Shown: piece after piece, positions 6,783 to 16,188 of the stretch
How the letters are laid out: every line of letters starts with the position of its first letter
Position numbering within the stretch: position 1 is the first letter of the stretch
Assembly: GCA_003134995.1 (NCBI GenBank)
Contig: PLDC01000005.1
Location: forward strand, 62,001 to 126,000
DNA from: Acidobacteriaceae bacterium
GTDB lineage: Bacteria; Acidobacteriota; Terriglobia; Terriglobales; Acidobacteriaceae
Length of the DNA stretch: 64,000 nt
Direction of reading: 5' to 3'
The notes under the pieces: model-generated
What the model saw: only the letters and a program-made list of their open reading frames with translations
Databases searched by the model: none
What the model was told of the DNA's origin: nothing
Made by a program: the position numbers and the translations under genes

Positions 6783-7311
6783 ATGAGCACACAAATACGT
6801 GTAGCACAATATTACGTGCAAGCTCAAAGTAATGTCAACGAGTATTCTGCCTTCTCAGTCAAAGCGGAGCATTGTGACATCTAACCTTGCGCCCGAAACC
6901 AAATTAGGCCATCATGGTCAAGGCGGAGGCGGTACATCGCGCGGGAGCCGCACAGGACCTAAGTCCTTTGAGCGGAAGATTTTGCCCGTAAGCGATTGAG
7001 CCCCATAGATCAAATCGCATTTTTCCGCTAAGTCGATGATTCCAATATACCGGGGGGGAGGGGGTCCACCCGGTTTTCCCAAATCGGAACCGCCCAACGA
7101 CCCGATCACAGTCCTCTCAACTCAGCATCTTCGAAGAATTATTTTCCGTCGAAATCCACAGGCAAAACCAACACCGCACCACAGAGACACAGAGAAACTT
7201 TGTCTTGAGTTTTTTATTCTATTTTGTTTTTCTCTGTGTCTCCGTGCCTCCGTGGTGAAAAGCCTCAAGCCGCGTGATATGCTCCCGCTTTCGTACCAGC
7301 AGGAGGAACCC
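6783..7311. other. Repeat-rich gap before the asparaginase gene
   Basis: No gene is supported here. The left part should hold the antitoxin promoter and operator. About 6918-7110 is GC-rich with a run of G (TACCGGGGGGGAGGGGG) and resembles a composite dispersed repeat. An inverted repeat follows at 7178-7256. A 63-codon minus-strand frame (6918-7109) is probably repeat translation. Confidence 0.45.
7178..7256. repeat. Inverted CCACAGAG repeat element
   Basis: The left arm ACCACAGAGACACAGAGAAA (7178-7197) pairs with TTTCTCTGTGTCTCCGTG and CCTCCGTGGT on the right (7229-7256), around a T-rich loop. Relatives lie at 50857-50885 and near 53497-53516, so this is a dispersed small repeat. Confidence 0.65.
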
Positions 7312-8574
7312 ATGCCATTCTCGCGCCGTGACTTCGTAAAGACATCCGTGTTAGGAGCAGTCGCCGCCGGAGTAGGAACGCGCGCCCAAGCCGAGCCCTC
7401 AACCGCGCAACCACACGATTCACAATCCGGCTCCTACAAGCGACCCATCATCATCTGCGCCCACAACGGCCTCAACTATCTCGAGGACGCGTTCGCCTTC
7501 CTGAAAAGCGGCGGCGACACGCTCGACGCCGCGCTCAAAGTGGTCAAGGGACCGGAAGACGATCCCAACGACACCAGCGTCGGCCTCGGCGGCATTCCCA
7601 ACGAAGAAGGCGTGGTCGAACTCGACGCCTGCTGCATGCACGGACCGACGCGCCGCGCCGGCTCCGTCGGCGGCGTGCGCAACATCAAGAATGTCTCGCT
7701 GGTTTCAAAGGCCGTGTTCGAGCACACCGGACACGTCATGCTCGTCGGCGAAGGCGCAGAGCGCTTCGCCGTCGCCGTCGGCTTCCCGCGCGAGAACCTG
7801 CTTACCGACCACTCCCGCAAAGTCTGGCTGCTGTGGAAGGAGTATCACTCGAACGAAGATTGGTGGGGACCAGGCCTCGCCGACCCGCACTGGCAGCCTC
7901 CCGACACGAAGCCTGATGTAAAGCCGAGTGACGACAAGCCGCAATCACAACTGTGGCAGGAACGCTATCGCCGTCTCGAAGAACATGCAACGGCGTTGGG
8001 CATCGCTCCCGAGTTGCGAAGCGATGCGATTCATAAAGTTCTTTTCCCGCCGACCGGAACCATTCACTGCTCGGCGCTGAATGAGAAAGGTGAGATCTCC
8101 GGCTGCACCACCACCAGCGGACTCGGCTTCAAACTCCCCGGCCGCTGCGGCGATTCGCCCATCATCGGCGCCGGCTGCTACACCGACCAGGACGTGGGCT
8201 CAGCGGGAGCGACCGGCAGCGGCGAAGAGAACATCAAGGTCGAAGGCGCCCACACAATCGTAGAGAACCTGCGCCACGGCATGTCTCCGCAAGAAGCCGG
8301 CATGGACGCGCTCAAGCGCATCGTGCGCAACTACAACAACGACATGACCAAGCTGCGCTTCGTCGACATGACCTATTACATCCTGCGCAAAGACGGCGCC
8401 TACGCGGGAGTATCGCTGTGGGAAGGTTACGAACCCGGCAAGCCACACAAGATCGCGGTCCACGACGGCACGCGCCGCGCCGAGAACACCGTCCCGATGT
8501 TCAAAGGATCTTCGCAGGACTTTCCACCAGAACCAAAAGTGCCGGCGGAGGTTAAGAAGGAGTATCTGAAGTAG
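7312..8574 (+). CDS. TAT-exported asparaginase/aspartylglucosaminidase
   Basis: The 420-aa product belongs to the N-terminal-nucleophile asparaginase-2 / N4-(beta-N-acetylglucosaminyl)-L-asparaginase family. A twin-arginine signal (SRRDFVK, residues 4-10) and a hydrophobic stretch to about residue 27 indicate export of a folded protein. The precursor should cleave itself before Thr250 in TGTIHCSALNEKGE, exposing the catalytic threonine; GRCGDSPIIGAGCY (about 277-290) and GSGE (302-305) fit the substrate loop and oxyanion region. It would release aspartate from asparagine-linked sugars or peptides. The ATG at 7312 follows AGGAGG, so a 92-codon upstream extension of the frame is rejected. Confidence 0.88.
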   Translation: MPFSRRDFVKTSVLGAVAAGVGTRAQAEPSTAQPHDSQSGSYKRPIIICAHNGLNYLEDAFAFLKSGGDTLDAALKVVKGPEDDPNDTSVGLGGIPNEEGVVELDACCMHGPTRRAGSVGGVRNIKNVSLVSKAVFEHTGHVMLVGEGAERFAVAVGFPRENLLTDHSRKVWLLWKEYHSNEDWWGPGLADPHWQPPDTKPDVKPSDDKPQSQLWQERYRRLEEHATALGIAPELRSDAIHKVLFPPTGTIHCSALNEKGEISGCTTTSGLGFKLPGRCGDSPIIGAGCYTDQDVGSAGATGSGEENIKVEGAHTIVENLRHGMSPQEAGMDALKRIVRNYNNDMTKLRFVDMTYYILRKDGAYAGVSLWEGYEPGKPHKIAVHDGTRRAENTVPMFKGSSQDFPPEPKVPAEVKKEYLK

Positions 8575-8592
8575 CCTCTAGAAGCGGATACC

Positions 8593-9012
8593 TCAAACGA
8601 ACAGACGGACTCCGGCCTTTCGCGCAGCATCGGCCAGGGCTCGATCCAACGTGGCGAGTGGAAGGTGCTCGGTCCGCGCTGTCTCGAGGTATACGGCATC
8701 TTAAGCCGTGAGGCGGAATCCGCTCGCGCTTGCAAACGCTTGCCGAAACGAAATCGCAGTAGTACTGTACTCAACTGAAGAGGCTAGCAGCGCGTCGACA
8801 TCCGTCAGACACCGATCAATGTCAGATCTTGCGAGGGCACCTCGGCGATCCGCAGTGGCAAACCCATTCGCCATCTCGAGAAGCCAGAGCGGAGGGACTA
8901 CCGCGCGAGATCCCTGCTTGAGACTGTTCCAGACCTGCACCGCGTGAGGCGGCACAGGCCGATCAAGAAACCAAGCCAGACTGACCGACGTATCGAGCAC
9001 GAAACGGCTCAA
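8593..9012 (-). pseudogene. PIN-domain toxin with nonsense codon
   Basis: The frame encodes a 139-aa PIN protein but has TAA at 8701-8703 in place of codon 104. Before it: VLDTSVSLAWF (D7) and LLEMANG (E46). After it, in the same frame, DAVYLETARTEHLPLATLD follows and runs to a TGA at 8593-8595. The usual family motif here is LTAYDAxYLE, so a Tyr codon (TAC or TAT) has become TAA. The stop falls one residue before the essential Asp (D105), so the truncated product should be inactive. It starts with TTG overlapping the antitoxin stop (TTGA, 9009-9012), indicating coupled translation. Confidence 0.82.
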
Positions 9013-9245
9013 CGCCGACCCTCTTCGATCAATTCTTTGATCGTGGAGAACTTGGAACGATCAACGCGTTTGCGAATGTCTTCCATGTCTGCCCAAATTT
9101 CGTCCAAACCTTTTTGGGGCCGGACAGGGACGATCATGGCGGCGAGTTTGCCGCGCCGCGTGATGCCGATCTGCTCGCCAGTGCTGACACGCTCGACGAG
9201 TTCTGACAACTTTTGCTTGGCTTCAAATAGTCCAATAGTCTTCAC
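9009..9245 (-). CDS. Phd/YefM-type antitoxin
   Basis: The 78-aa product has the Phd/YefM fold signature: MKTIGLFEAKQKLSELVERV, then GEQIGITRRGKLAAMIVPV. Such antitoxins bind their own promoter and cap the cognate PIN toxin with a C-terminal helix, here IWADMEDIRKRV and beyond. The toxin gene overlaps its stop codon but carries a nonsense mutation, so this antitoxin may now be an orphan. The combination of a Phd-like antitoxin with a PIN toxin is common among VapBC-like modules. Confidence 0.85.
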   Translation of the reverse strand: MKTIGLFEAKQKLSELVERVSTGEQIGITRRGKLAAMIVPVRPQKGLDEIWADMEDIRKRVDRSKFSTIKELIEEGRR

Positions 9246-9299
9246 AATCCACCTAGATGGTTATTCTAGATGATTGAATTGGCCAGGTCAATTGGATCC

Positions 9300-10331
9300 T
9301 TATGCGAACCGCACCTTAACATCCGGCCCCTTTTCCAGATGGATGCTCTCGATGAAGCGCACTTTGCCGGTGAGCAGGGTGAGGATCACCGACGAAGTCC
9401 GCGTTCCTTCGCCGAAGAAGCGAACGCCCTTGAGCAGCGCTCCCTCTGTAACGCCAGTCGCGGCGAAGATAAGCTGCCTGCCAGGAGCGAGATCTTCTGC
9501 TTCGTAGATTTTGTTCTTGTCTTTGATGCCCATCTTGGCGAGGCGTTCTTCCTGTTCGGGCTTTACCACCAGGCGTCCGAGCATGTAGCCGTTGAGGCAG
9601 CGGATGGCCGCGGCGGTTATAACACCTTCGGGCGCGCCGCCTGAACCCATGACCGCGTGCACTCCTGTGCCAATGACGGCAGCTGCGATGCCAGCCGAAA
9701 GGTCGCCGTCGCCGATCAGCCGGATGCGAGCGCCGGCAGCGCGAATATCGGCAATCAGTTTCTCGTGTCGCGGGCGATCGAGCACAATCACCACCAGATC
9801 TTCAACGTCGCGGTCCATTCTCTTCGCGATATTCTTCAGATTGTCGGCCACGGGGGCATCAAGATCGACGGCGTTTTTGCAGGAAGGTCCGACGACGATC
9901 TTTTCCATGTAACAGTCGGGAGCGTGCAGCAAGCCTCCACGCTCGGAGGCGGCGAGCACGGTGATCGATCCGGGTGCGCCGGTGGCGCACAGGTTCGTGC
10001 CTTCGAGCGGATCGACTGCAATGTCGACCTCGGGAACTTCGCGTCCGTCGGGAAATTCGGCGCCGACTTTTTCGCCGATGTAAAGCATGGGGGCCTGGTC
10101 GCGCTCGCCTTCGCCGATGACGATGGTGCCGCGCATGGGGATGGAATCCATGGTCTGGCGCATGGCCTCGGTGGCCACCTGGTCAGAGAGATCGCGCTCG
10201 CCCTGACCCATGGTGCGAGCTGAAGCAATCGCCGCTACTTCGACCACACGCAAGAACCGCGATGCCAGATCGCTTTCAATGTTTTCTCCGAAACTGCGGG
10301 CCTTGCCTTCGTGACGAGTTTGCGTAGCCAT
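9300..10331 (-). CDS. glpX: Class II fructose-1,6-bisphosphatase
   Basis: The 343-aa product is a typical GlpX-type fructose-1,6-bisphosphatase, which removes the 1-phosphate in gluconeogenesis using divalent metal. Metal and substrate motifs are all present: [25 protein letters not shown] and IGDGDL, then [21 protein letters not shown]. Length is normal for the family. The ATG at 10329-10331 has GGAGGCC about eight bases upstream. It is transcribed alone, divergent from the SIMPL gene. Confidence 0.95.
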   Translation of the reverse strand: MATQTRHEGKARSFGENIESDLASRFLRVVEVAAIASARTMGQGERDLSDQVATEAMRQTMDSIPMRGTIVIGEGERDQAPMLYIGEKVGAEFPDGREVPEVDIAVDPLEGTNLCATGAPGSITVLAASERGGLLHAPDCYMEKIVVGPSCKNAVDLDAPVADNLKNIAKRMDRDVEDLVVIVLDRPRHEKLIADIRAAGARIRLIGDGDLSAGIAAAVIGTGVHAVMGSGGAPEGVITAAAIRCLNGYMLGRLVVKPEQEERLAKMGIKDKNKIYEAEDLAPGRQLIFAATGVTEGALLKGVRFFGEGTRTSSVILTLLTGKVRFIESIHLEKGPDVKVRFA

Positions 10332-10531
10332 AAGGGCCTCCGAGCATGGTTAGGAAATGGTTGTCCGCCGGGTTGAGACTATACCCCAATCGGCGGAAGA
10401 TGGAAATACATCAATCGGATGGGGCGCGGTCAAAACACTTCAAGCCGATGGATTGAATAACCTGCGCCAGACTTTCGTGAGCTATACTTAGCGGCACCGA
10501 ATCTCAGTTCTGGACTACAGCCGAGGCAACG

Positions 10532-11296
10532 ATGGAAAGTAATAGCCAACTGAAAGGCAGTTTAGCGACGCTGGGGCTGCTACTTGCCTTCGGCATCATC
10601 GTCGGAGGCTGGCTGCTCGGCGCCCAGATCAAGGCGACGCGTCTTAGCGACCGCTATGTCAGCGTGAAGGGACTCGTCGAGCGAACGGTGAAGTCCGATC
10701 TGGTGATTTGGCCTTTAAGCTACAAAGAGGCCGGAGATAATCTGCCGGCAGTGTATGCGAAGACCGATTCCGACAAGACAGCCATTCTGCAGTTTCTCGA
10801 CGAGCAAGGAATCAAGTCCTCGGAAATCGAATTGGACGTTGTGCGTGTGATAGACACGCAGGCCAATGAATATGGAGGCGGCAACCGGGCTCCGCAACGT
10901 TACATTGTCGAACAACAAATCACGGTGAGAACGCCGCGAGTCGACCAGGTCGCGGCTGCGGCGCAGAAGACTATGCAACTCCTGCAAAAAGGCATCGTGC
11001 TGAACAGTAATCCGGGGCAGGGATTGGCTTACAAGTTCAGCGGACTGAACTCGATTAAGCCTGACATGATTACGGAGGCAACACGAAATGCCCGCGCGGC
11101 GGCAGAGCGCTTCGCTTCCGATTCCGGCAGCAAAGTCGGATCGATCCGGCAGGCGAATCAGGGCGTGTTCTCGATTCTTCCCGCCGATCAGGGCAGCACC
11201 ACCGGCGAAGAGGGCGACAACAACGCTACGGCCGACAACAGCCTGATGAAGACCGTCCGCGTCGTAACCTCGGTGCAATATTATCTGGAGAAGTAA
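10532..11296 (+). CDS. SIMPL-domain (DUF541) protein
   Basis: The 254-aa product has one N-terminal membrane anchor (about residues 10-30, ATLGLLLAFGIIVGGWLLGA) followed by a periplasmic SIMPL domain. RYVSVKGLVERTVKSDLVIW is the characteristic first strand, and ATRNARAAAERFASDSGSKVG the conserved helix. Members such as E. coli YggE are linked to oxidative-stress tolerance, but the molecular role is unclear. It is followed after 81 bp by the ATP-grasp gene on the same strand. A TATACT near 10482 may be its -10 box. Confidence 0.85.
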   Translation: MESNSQLKGSLATLGLLLAFGIIVGGWLLGAQIKATRLSDRYVSVKGLVERTVKSDLVIWPLSYKEAGDNLPAVYAKTDSDKTAILQFLDEQGIKSSEIELDVVRVIDTQANEYGGGNRAPQRYIVEQQITVRTPRVDQVAAAAQKTMQLLQKGIVLNSNPGQGLAYKFSGLNSIKPDMITEATRNARAAAERFASDSGSKVGSIRQANQGVFSILPADQGSTTGEEGDNNATADNSLMKTVRVVTSVQYYLEK

Positions 11297-11377
11297 ACCG
11301 GAGAAGTAAGTCGGAAATTTCCATGCCAAGTCCGCTGCTGTCGTGGTATTCTCTGCAACCTGCTTAGAGATGACCCC

Positions 11378-12583
11378 ATGCCGGAATCGCAACCGCTAAC
11401 CTTTCTCTGTATCACCACCTACGAAAAGGGACAGGAGTTCATGCGCGAGTGCAAGCGCCTAGGCTGCCGCGTGCTACTGCTTACGGCGGAGAAACTGCGC
11501 GACGCCGACTGGCCGCGTGAAATTCTCGATGACACTTTTTATATCCCGACCGAACTTCCGATTCCTGACATCGTGAATGCTGTCACGCACCTGGCACGCA
11601 CGCGGAAAATCGACCGGATCGTTGCTCTTGACGAATTCGACATGGAGACCGCCGCGACGCTGCGCGAACATCTGCGCATTCCGGGGATGGGGCTGACTAC
11701 CACGCGCTACTTCCGCGACAAGCTGGCCATGCGCATGAGGGCGCTCGATCGCGACATGCGCGTGCCAGATTTCGTTCCTGTCTTTAATCAGGCCGACATC
11801 CAGTACTACATGAACCGCGTACCGGGACCGTGGGTGCTGAAGCCGAGACAGGAAGCGTCAGCGATCGGGATCAAGAAGATTCATGCCGCTGAAGAGTTGT
11901 GGCCCGTGCTCGATCAACTGGGCGATAAGCAGTCGTCGTTCCTGCTGGAGAAGTTTGTTCCGGGCGAGGTCTACCATGTGGACTCCGTGGTTTCCGAAAA
12001 CGAAGTGGTGTTTGCCAACGTAAGCAAGTATGGCAAGCCACCGATGAATGTAGCGCAAGGCGGCGGAGTGTTCACCTCATTCACAGTGCCGAGAGAAAGC
12101 GAGGAGGATGCAGCTTTGCGCGAGATCAATCGCGATCTGATCGCCGCGCTGGGATTGCTGCGAGGCGTGTCGCACGCCGAATTTATAAAAGCGCACGCTG
12201 ATGGCGAGTTCTATTTTCTGGAATGCGCGGCACGCGTAGGCGGCGCTTACATCAATGAAATGGTCGAGGCCGCGACCGGCATTAACTTATGGCGCGAGTG
12301 GGCGCGCATCGAAGTCGCCGGAGAAAACGGAACTTATCGGCTGCCTCCTACGCGCGAGGAATACGCGGGAGTGATTCTATCGCTGGCGCGGCAGGAAGAT
12401 CCCGACACATCTGCGTACAACGATGCGGAAGTGTTTCTGCGAATCAAGAAGCATCACCACGCGGGATTGATTCTGCGCTCGACCGATCAGCAGCGCGTGC
12501 AGTCGCTGCTGGAGAGCTACAGCCAGCGCTTCGCGCAGGAGTTTACGGCCGTGGAACCACCGCGGGAGAAACCTACGGCCTAG
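11378..12583 (+). CDS. ATP-grasp enzyme
   Basis: The 401-aa product has ATP-grasp architecture. An N-terminal Rossmann-like domain (LTFLCITTYEKGQEFMRECK) is followed by the lid and nucleotide-binding region (GPWVLKPRQEASAIGIKKI, SSFLLEKFVPGEVYHVDSV) and the metal-binding end (EFYFLECAARVGGAYINEMV). Such enzymes ligate a carboxylate to an amine or thiol through an acyl-phosphate; the substrate here cannot be told from sequence. The closest types are carboxylate-amine ligases of the carbamoyl-phosphate-synthase-like group. It ends six bases from the stop of the convergent gene at 12589. Confidence 0.82.
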   Translation: MPESQPLTFLCITTYEKGQEFMRECKRLGCRVLLLTAEKLRDADWPREILDDTFYIPTELPIPDIVNAVTHLARTRKIDRIVALDEFDMETAATLREHLRIPGMGLTTTRYFRDKLAMRMRALDRDMRVPDFVPVFNQADIQYYMNRVPGPWVLKPRQEASAIGIKKIHAAEELWPVLDQLGDKQSSFLLEKFVPGEVYHVDSVVSENEVVFANVSKYGKPPMNVAQGGGVFTSFTVPRESEEDAALREINRDLIAALGLLRGVSHAEFIKAHADGEFYFLECAARVGGAYINEMVEAATGINLWREWARIEVAGENGTYRLPPTREEYAGVILSLARQEDPDTSAYNDAEVFLRIKKHHHAGLILRSTDQQRVQSLLESYSQRFAQEFTAVEPPREKPTA

Positions 12584-12588
12584 CTAGC

Positions 12589-14271
12589 TTACTGGTTGCT
12601 GGAGCCGGTAAAGAGGCCAGCAAGCGAGGAAAAGTTATAGCTGATCCCAACCTGCCCGCCGACCTTGCTGCCCTGAAGTAAATCGGTCTTGTTCGACCAG
12701 CTCACACCGATGGGAATGTTGATGCCTCCGGTTCCTTTGATGGTGAGCTTGGCCTGAGTGACCCACAGGGAACCTGCTGTGCCGACGAATTCCTGCGTTC
12801 CATTTGGGAGAGTTATGTCCGTTCCCGGAGCAACGGTACCTGCGGGAATATTTAGGATGGAAGGATGTGGTTGGTATTGCCAATATCCAGCGATGCTCAG
12901 CTGCGTCTGAGTAGATTTGCCTTTGCCGGAGAGCGTTCGGTCATACTCGGTTGAAACCTGGCCGTAGTGTAAGCTCCCGTATTTCGCGCCGGCGGGGATT
13001 GAGCCGTAGATGGAGACGGCACCGTTGAAGGTAAGCATTCCCATAGTTTGAAAGTTATAGGCGTAGATCAGCTTAAAATCATGAGTTGTCGGCTGGTTCG
13101 TCGGGCGGCCGTAGTCGTACTCGAAAGTGAACAGGTTACCGACAGCCTGATCGAGCGCGTTGAACCATGCCTGACGATAGATCGCACGATCCTGCACGGC
13201 TTTCGATACCGCGGAAGCAAGGTTGGAGTCGTTCATCACATCGCTGGTCATCACCTGCTGCCAGAATCTCTCGAAGGAGACGACCAACTTCTTTCCGCTT
13301 GGATCGGCGTCTGCCTCTTGCACCATTTTGCTTTCAGCCGCCTGAACGAGATCAGTCCTATCCGCTTCCGAATCGGAGAACGGAACATGCTTTGCGAGCA
13401 CAGCGGATACGGCATTCGTATCGGCTGTGATGGCGGCTAGGTTTTTCTTCAGCGAAGTGACCTGGCTGGCCCAAGCGCTCTTAAATTTAGCACTTCGGGG
13501 ATCGAACCTGTTCAGGAACTGGTAGCGCGCGGTAATGCCCGAAAGCTTGCCTGCGCCTGTTGGAATCGCCGCCTGGGACACTGAGGTGGCAGTGGTGCCA
13601 CTTGCCTGACCGGACGTTGCTGTGGTCGTGCTACTCTGCTGAGCCAAATCAAGGTTACCAGAAAGATTCAAGGGGTTGAGGACATGATTCTCAAACCACC
13701 CGAGGTTATTGCAAGTGACGGTACAATCCGGATTGTTTCCGGTTACAAGGCGGAATATCTGATCGCCGTTAGTGGTAAGCGTCGCCGTCGTGCCATTGAC
13801 CGACTCCGTTACGGCACCGGTGTTGAGGGCCAGCGAGAGAAGTTCTGCACTTCCCGCTTTGGACACTAGCGAAGTCGTACCGCTGGCGGTAGCGCCTGGA
13901 CTGAGCTGCTGGTCGGGCCGGGATTGGCCCGCATCCTTTAGGGCACTTGATATCGCGCTGTTCAAGGCAAGGGTTGAGGCTGTTGCGCTTATGATGTCGT
14001 CGAGTGCCCTCGGACTTGTGATGTCGAGCTTATTCAACGCGTCAATGAAGTCGACATTCGCGTTTGTCAGGTCGGATCCCGGAATAGCTTTCGCTGCGTT
14101 AACGGCGGTTTGCAAGGCAGCGAGGCTGTCGCAGTAGAACACAATTTCTTGGCGCGTGTCATGTCGGCAAAATGCCTGTGGGTCCTTTGCCGTCCACACG
14201 TTGTCCGATGGGGAAGCGATTGCCGGAAACGCAAACAATACCGCACTGATGCTTGCCACGAATATTTTCAT
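12589..14271 (-). CDS. Exported beta-rich protein, unknown family
   Basis: The 560-aa product starts with a clear signal peptide (MKIFVASISAVLFAFPAIAS). The C-terminal 200 residues alternate short hydrophobic and aromatic strands (FKLIYAYNF, KYGSLHYGQVSTEYDRTL, TQLSIAGYWQYQP) and end in GGQVGISYNFSSLAGLF, which suggests an outer-membrane beta-barrel or beta-sheet domain. I recognise no family. The ATG at 14269-14271 is chosen because it begins the signal peptide; the longer open frame overlaps the upstream gene. It is the last of three same-strand genes (with 14280-14609 and 14693-15832), eight bases after its neighbour, so likely one operon. Confidence 0.65.
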   Translation of the reverse strand: MKIFVASISAVLFAFPAIASPSDNVWTAKDPQAFCRHDTRQEIVFYCDSLAALQTAVNAAKAIPGSDLTNANVDFIDALNKLDITSPRALDDIISATASTLALNSAISSALKDAGQSRPDQQLSPGATASGTTSLVSKAGSAELLSLALNTGAVTESVNGTTATLTTNGDQIFRLVTGNNPDCTVTCNNLGWFENHVLNPLNLSGNLDLAQQSSTTTATSGQASGTTATSVSQAAIPTGAGKLSGITARYQFLNRFDPRSAKFKSAWASQVTSLKKNLAAITADTNAVSAVLAKHVPFSDSEADRTDLVQAAESKMVQEADADPSGKKLVVSFERFWQQVMTSDVMNDSNLASAVSKAVQDRAIYRQAWFNALDQAVGNLFTFEYDYGRPTNQPTTHDFKLIYAYNFQTMGMLTFNGAVSIYGSIPAGAKYGSLHYGQVSTEYDRTLSGKGKSTQTQLSIAGYWQYQPHPSILNIPAGTVAPGTDITLPNGTQEFVGTAGSLWVTQAKLTIKGTGGINIPIGVSWSNKTDLLQGSKVGGQVGISYNFSSLAGLFTGSSNQ

Positions 14272-14279
14272 TGAGGCCC

Positions 14280-14609
14280 TCAGATTCCAAAAAGTTCGAC
14301 GAAACCCGGCGTTTTTCCGGCATTGAGCGTATGCTTGGGTGCTGCTGCGTTTACGGTCCCAGATGTAACTGTGCCAACATCGATTACCGCCATTCCGTCT
14401 CCGGGGGCTCCCGCCAAATCCAGCTCCACCCACGTTTCCCCGGTGGCAAGGTTTTGGATCGTGACCTCGCGGCCATCGCCGCTAAGTGGGAAACTGGGTC
14501 CCTGCGTGTTCCCTGCAAACTTGGCGGCGTTCGTGATGGTGCCTGCACTGAGCGTGAAAGTGAAATTCGCTCCCGTGGTTCCTACGATATCGGCAGTAGT
14601 CCTCGACAT
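14280..14609 (-). CDS. Small beta-rich protein, unknown
   Basis: The 109-aa product (starting MSRTTADIVGTTGANFTFTL) is rich in Gly, Thr and Val, has no signal peptide and no motif I recognise. It looks like an all-beta domain. The start is an ATG at 14607-14609 with GGAGG four bases upstream. It lies between a membrane-protein gene and an exported-protein gene on the same strand, with an 8-bp gap to the latter, so the three may act together at the envelope. Confidence 0.6.
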   Translation of the reverse strand: MSRTTADIVGTTGANFTFTLSAGTITNAAKFAGNTQGPSFPLSGDGREVTIQNLATGETWVELDLAGAPGDGMAVIDVGTVTSGTVNAAAPKHTLNAGKTPGFVELFGI

Positions 14610-14692
14610 TGAGCCTCCTGAAGTTCAAGAATCCGTGAATGCAACACCAATTTAGTAAGGAGCAAACAAGTTCAACTGCTCTCGACTTCGCC

Positions 14693-15832
14693 CTACTTCT
14701 TCTGCTTCTCATCCGGCGGATCTCCGGCCAGCCGCAGGTTCACTGCCTTCTGTAACAGATCGAACCAGAACGGCGCGCCTTGGGAAATCGCCAGAACGGT
14801 TAGAGTCAGACCGACGAGCTTCAAGAACCACCACAGCAAAGGGTCTCCGCTCGCGCTGGCACTGTCGATCATGCGGGAATCCGGCACTGGCGCATCTTTG
14901 GCTGCCACTGCCGTGCCTTGGGCCTGAGGCGCCGTACTACTGAGGATCGGGAAACATTTCTTCTGCCCTTTGTCATCGCTCCAACACCAGCCCAGCGGAA
15001 TATCGGACGTGGCCAGTTCTCGCTTAACATCATTCAGCCGCTTGAACGCATCGTCGTTAGAGGGTGTGGTTTGTGCGCTGGCGCTTCCGCCGGACGCTGC
15101 GGCTGGTGCAGAGGTGTTGGTGGCCGCCGGTTTTTGCTCTTCTTTGGGCGCATTCTTCACATGCTCCGTTGCCGCGGCGACGGTCGCTGCCCGCATGGTC
15201 GGGTCATTCCAGAATGCCTTGGCCAGGGAAATTGAATCGGCATTCACCAGGACGCAGAGCACACCTCCGATGATCCACAGCCAGACGTTGGACGTGCGTT
15301 TGTACCAGCCGGAGACGCGGTCCATTGAGTCGTTGAACCAGCCCTCAAGTCGTTTTCTTTGATCCTCTACATTGGTAGCTCCCCGTAGCAGCGAATTCAG
15401 AAGTGCTGCCGGTTTGGCGAGCGGGTCGACTGCAGGTGCGGCGTTCGGTGCAGCTGCGCCCCCGGCAGCTACGGGATTGTTTAGACTTGCAGCCGGCGGC
15501 GGTGCTGCCGCGGGACTGCCAGGAAGGCTGATCCCCTTCTTGGCTGCCAAGTCCAACACGGCGAGAGCAAATGTTGCTGGAGCGATATAAGAGGGTCTAT
15601 GCGTAAGGTCGCCGCGCGCGTTCGGACTGCACAGACTCTCAATGATTGGCAGCTTATAAAAGTCATCCTTGAACTGGGCGCTGCCAAATAAACCTGCGAT
15701 GCCTTTCTCGAGAGTCTTTGCCCGCCAGCGGAACATGTTGGCGATGATTTCCTGAATTGCCGACGATGCGGCGCTCAACATCAGGTACAGGAAGATCATG
15801 CTGATCGCGAGTTCCAGGAGTGTGGAAGACAC
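14693..15832 (-). CDS. Membrane protein with Ala/Pro linkers
   Basis: The 379-aa product has three predicted membrane segments. One is at the N-terminus (LLELAISMIFLYLMLSAASS), one in the middle (VWLWIIGGVLCVLVNADSIS) and one near the C-terminus (FLKLVGLTLTVLAISQGAPF). They are separated by Ala/Pro-rich low-complexity linkers. The segment IQEIIANMFRWRAKTLEKGI after the first helix recalls a widespread uncharacterised membrane family. The GTG at 15830-15832 follows GGAGGTG by seven bases; an upstream TTG is less likely. It heads a probable three-gene operon. Confidence 0.68.
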   Translation of the reverse strand: MSSTLLELAISMIFLYLMLSAASSAIQEIIANMFRWRAKTLEKGIAGLFGSAQFKDDFYKLPIIESLCSPNARGDLTHRPSYIAPATFALAVLDLAAKKGISLPGSPAAAPPPAASLNNPVAAGGAAAPNAAPAVDPLAKPAALLNSLLRGATNVEDQRKRLEGWFNDSMDRVSGWYKRTSNVWLWIIGGVLCVLVNADSISLAKAFWNDPTMRAATVAAATEHVKNAPKEEQKPAATNTSAPAAASGGSASAQTTPSNDDAFKRLNDVKRELATSDIPLGWCWSDDKGQKKCFPILSSTAPQAQGTAVAAKDAPVPDSRMIDSASASGDPLLWWFLKLVGLTLTVLAISQGAPFWFDLLQKAVNLRLAGDPPDEKQKK

Positions 15833-16188
15833 GTGACACACCTCCGCCAATGAGAATCAGGATAAATTTAGCCTTTGGGGAAAAGGCCCTACGCCCCTCA
15901 ATGGCCAGCAACACTACTCGACAAGACTACAAATCCGAAAAACAAAGTGATTTTTGTTACGAAGTTGGAACAGAGCTGCTTGATTGTTGGTGTTCCGAAA
16001 GTCTTGGTGCGCGGAGTCTCACCCAAGATCGGAAATATTTTGGGCTGCGAATCGCTGGAGTCGCCCGCTGCAAGCCGATTTTTGCGGTGTTACAAAAACA
16101 GAACAGATTCGTGCGGTTGGAAAAAAATCGCGTCCTCCCGCACACTTGCGGGGTTAAAGCACGCATTTTCGCCGGCATCCCAAGGCTC
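15833..16188. other. Intergenic, nothing recognised
   Basis: About 355 bp with unusually AT-rich stretches compared with its flanks. It must hold the promoter of the minus-strand operon at 15832. Short open frames on both strands show no family similarity. Confidence 0.4.

Noticed and set aside
6918-7109. A 63-codon minus-strand frame
   Set aside because: Low-complexity Pro/Gly ends and repeat-like context; no ribosome binding site.
8701-8703. Stop codon in the PIN gene as a second recoded selenocysteine
   Set aside because: The codon is TAA, which is not read as selenocysteine, and the family has Tyr at this position.
13048-13440. Plus-strand frames opposite the exported beta-rich gene
   Set aside because: Shadow frames; the minus-strand gene has a clear signal peptide and operon context.
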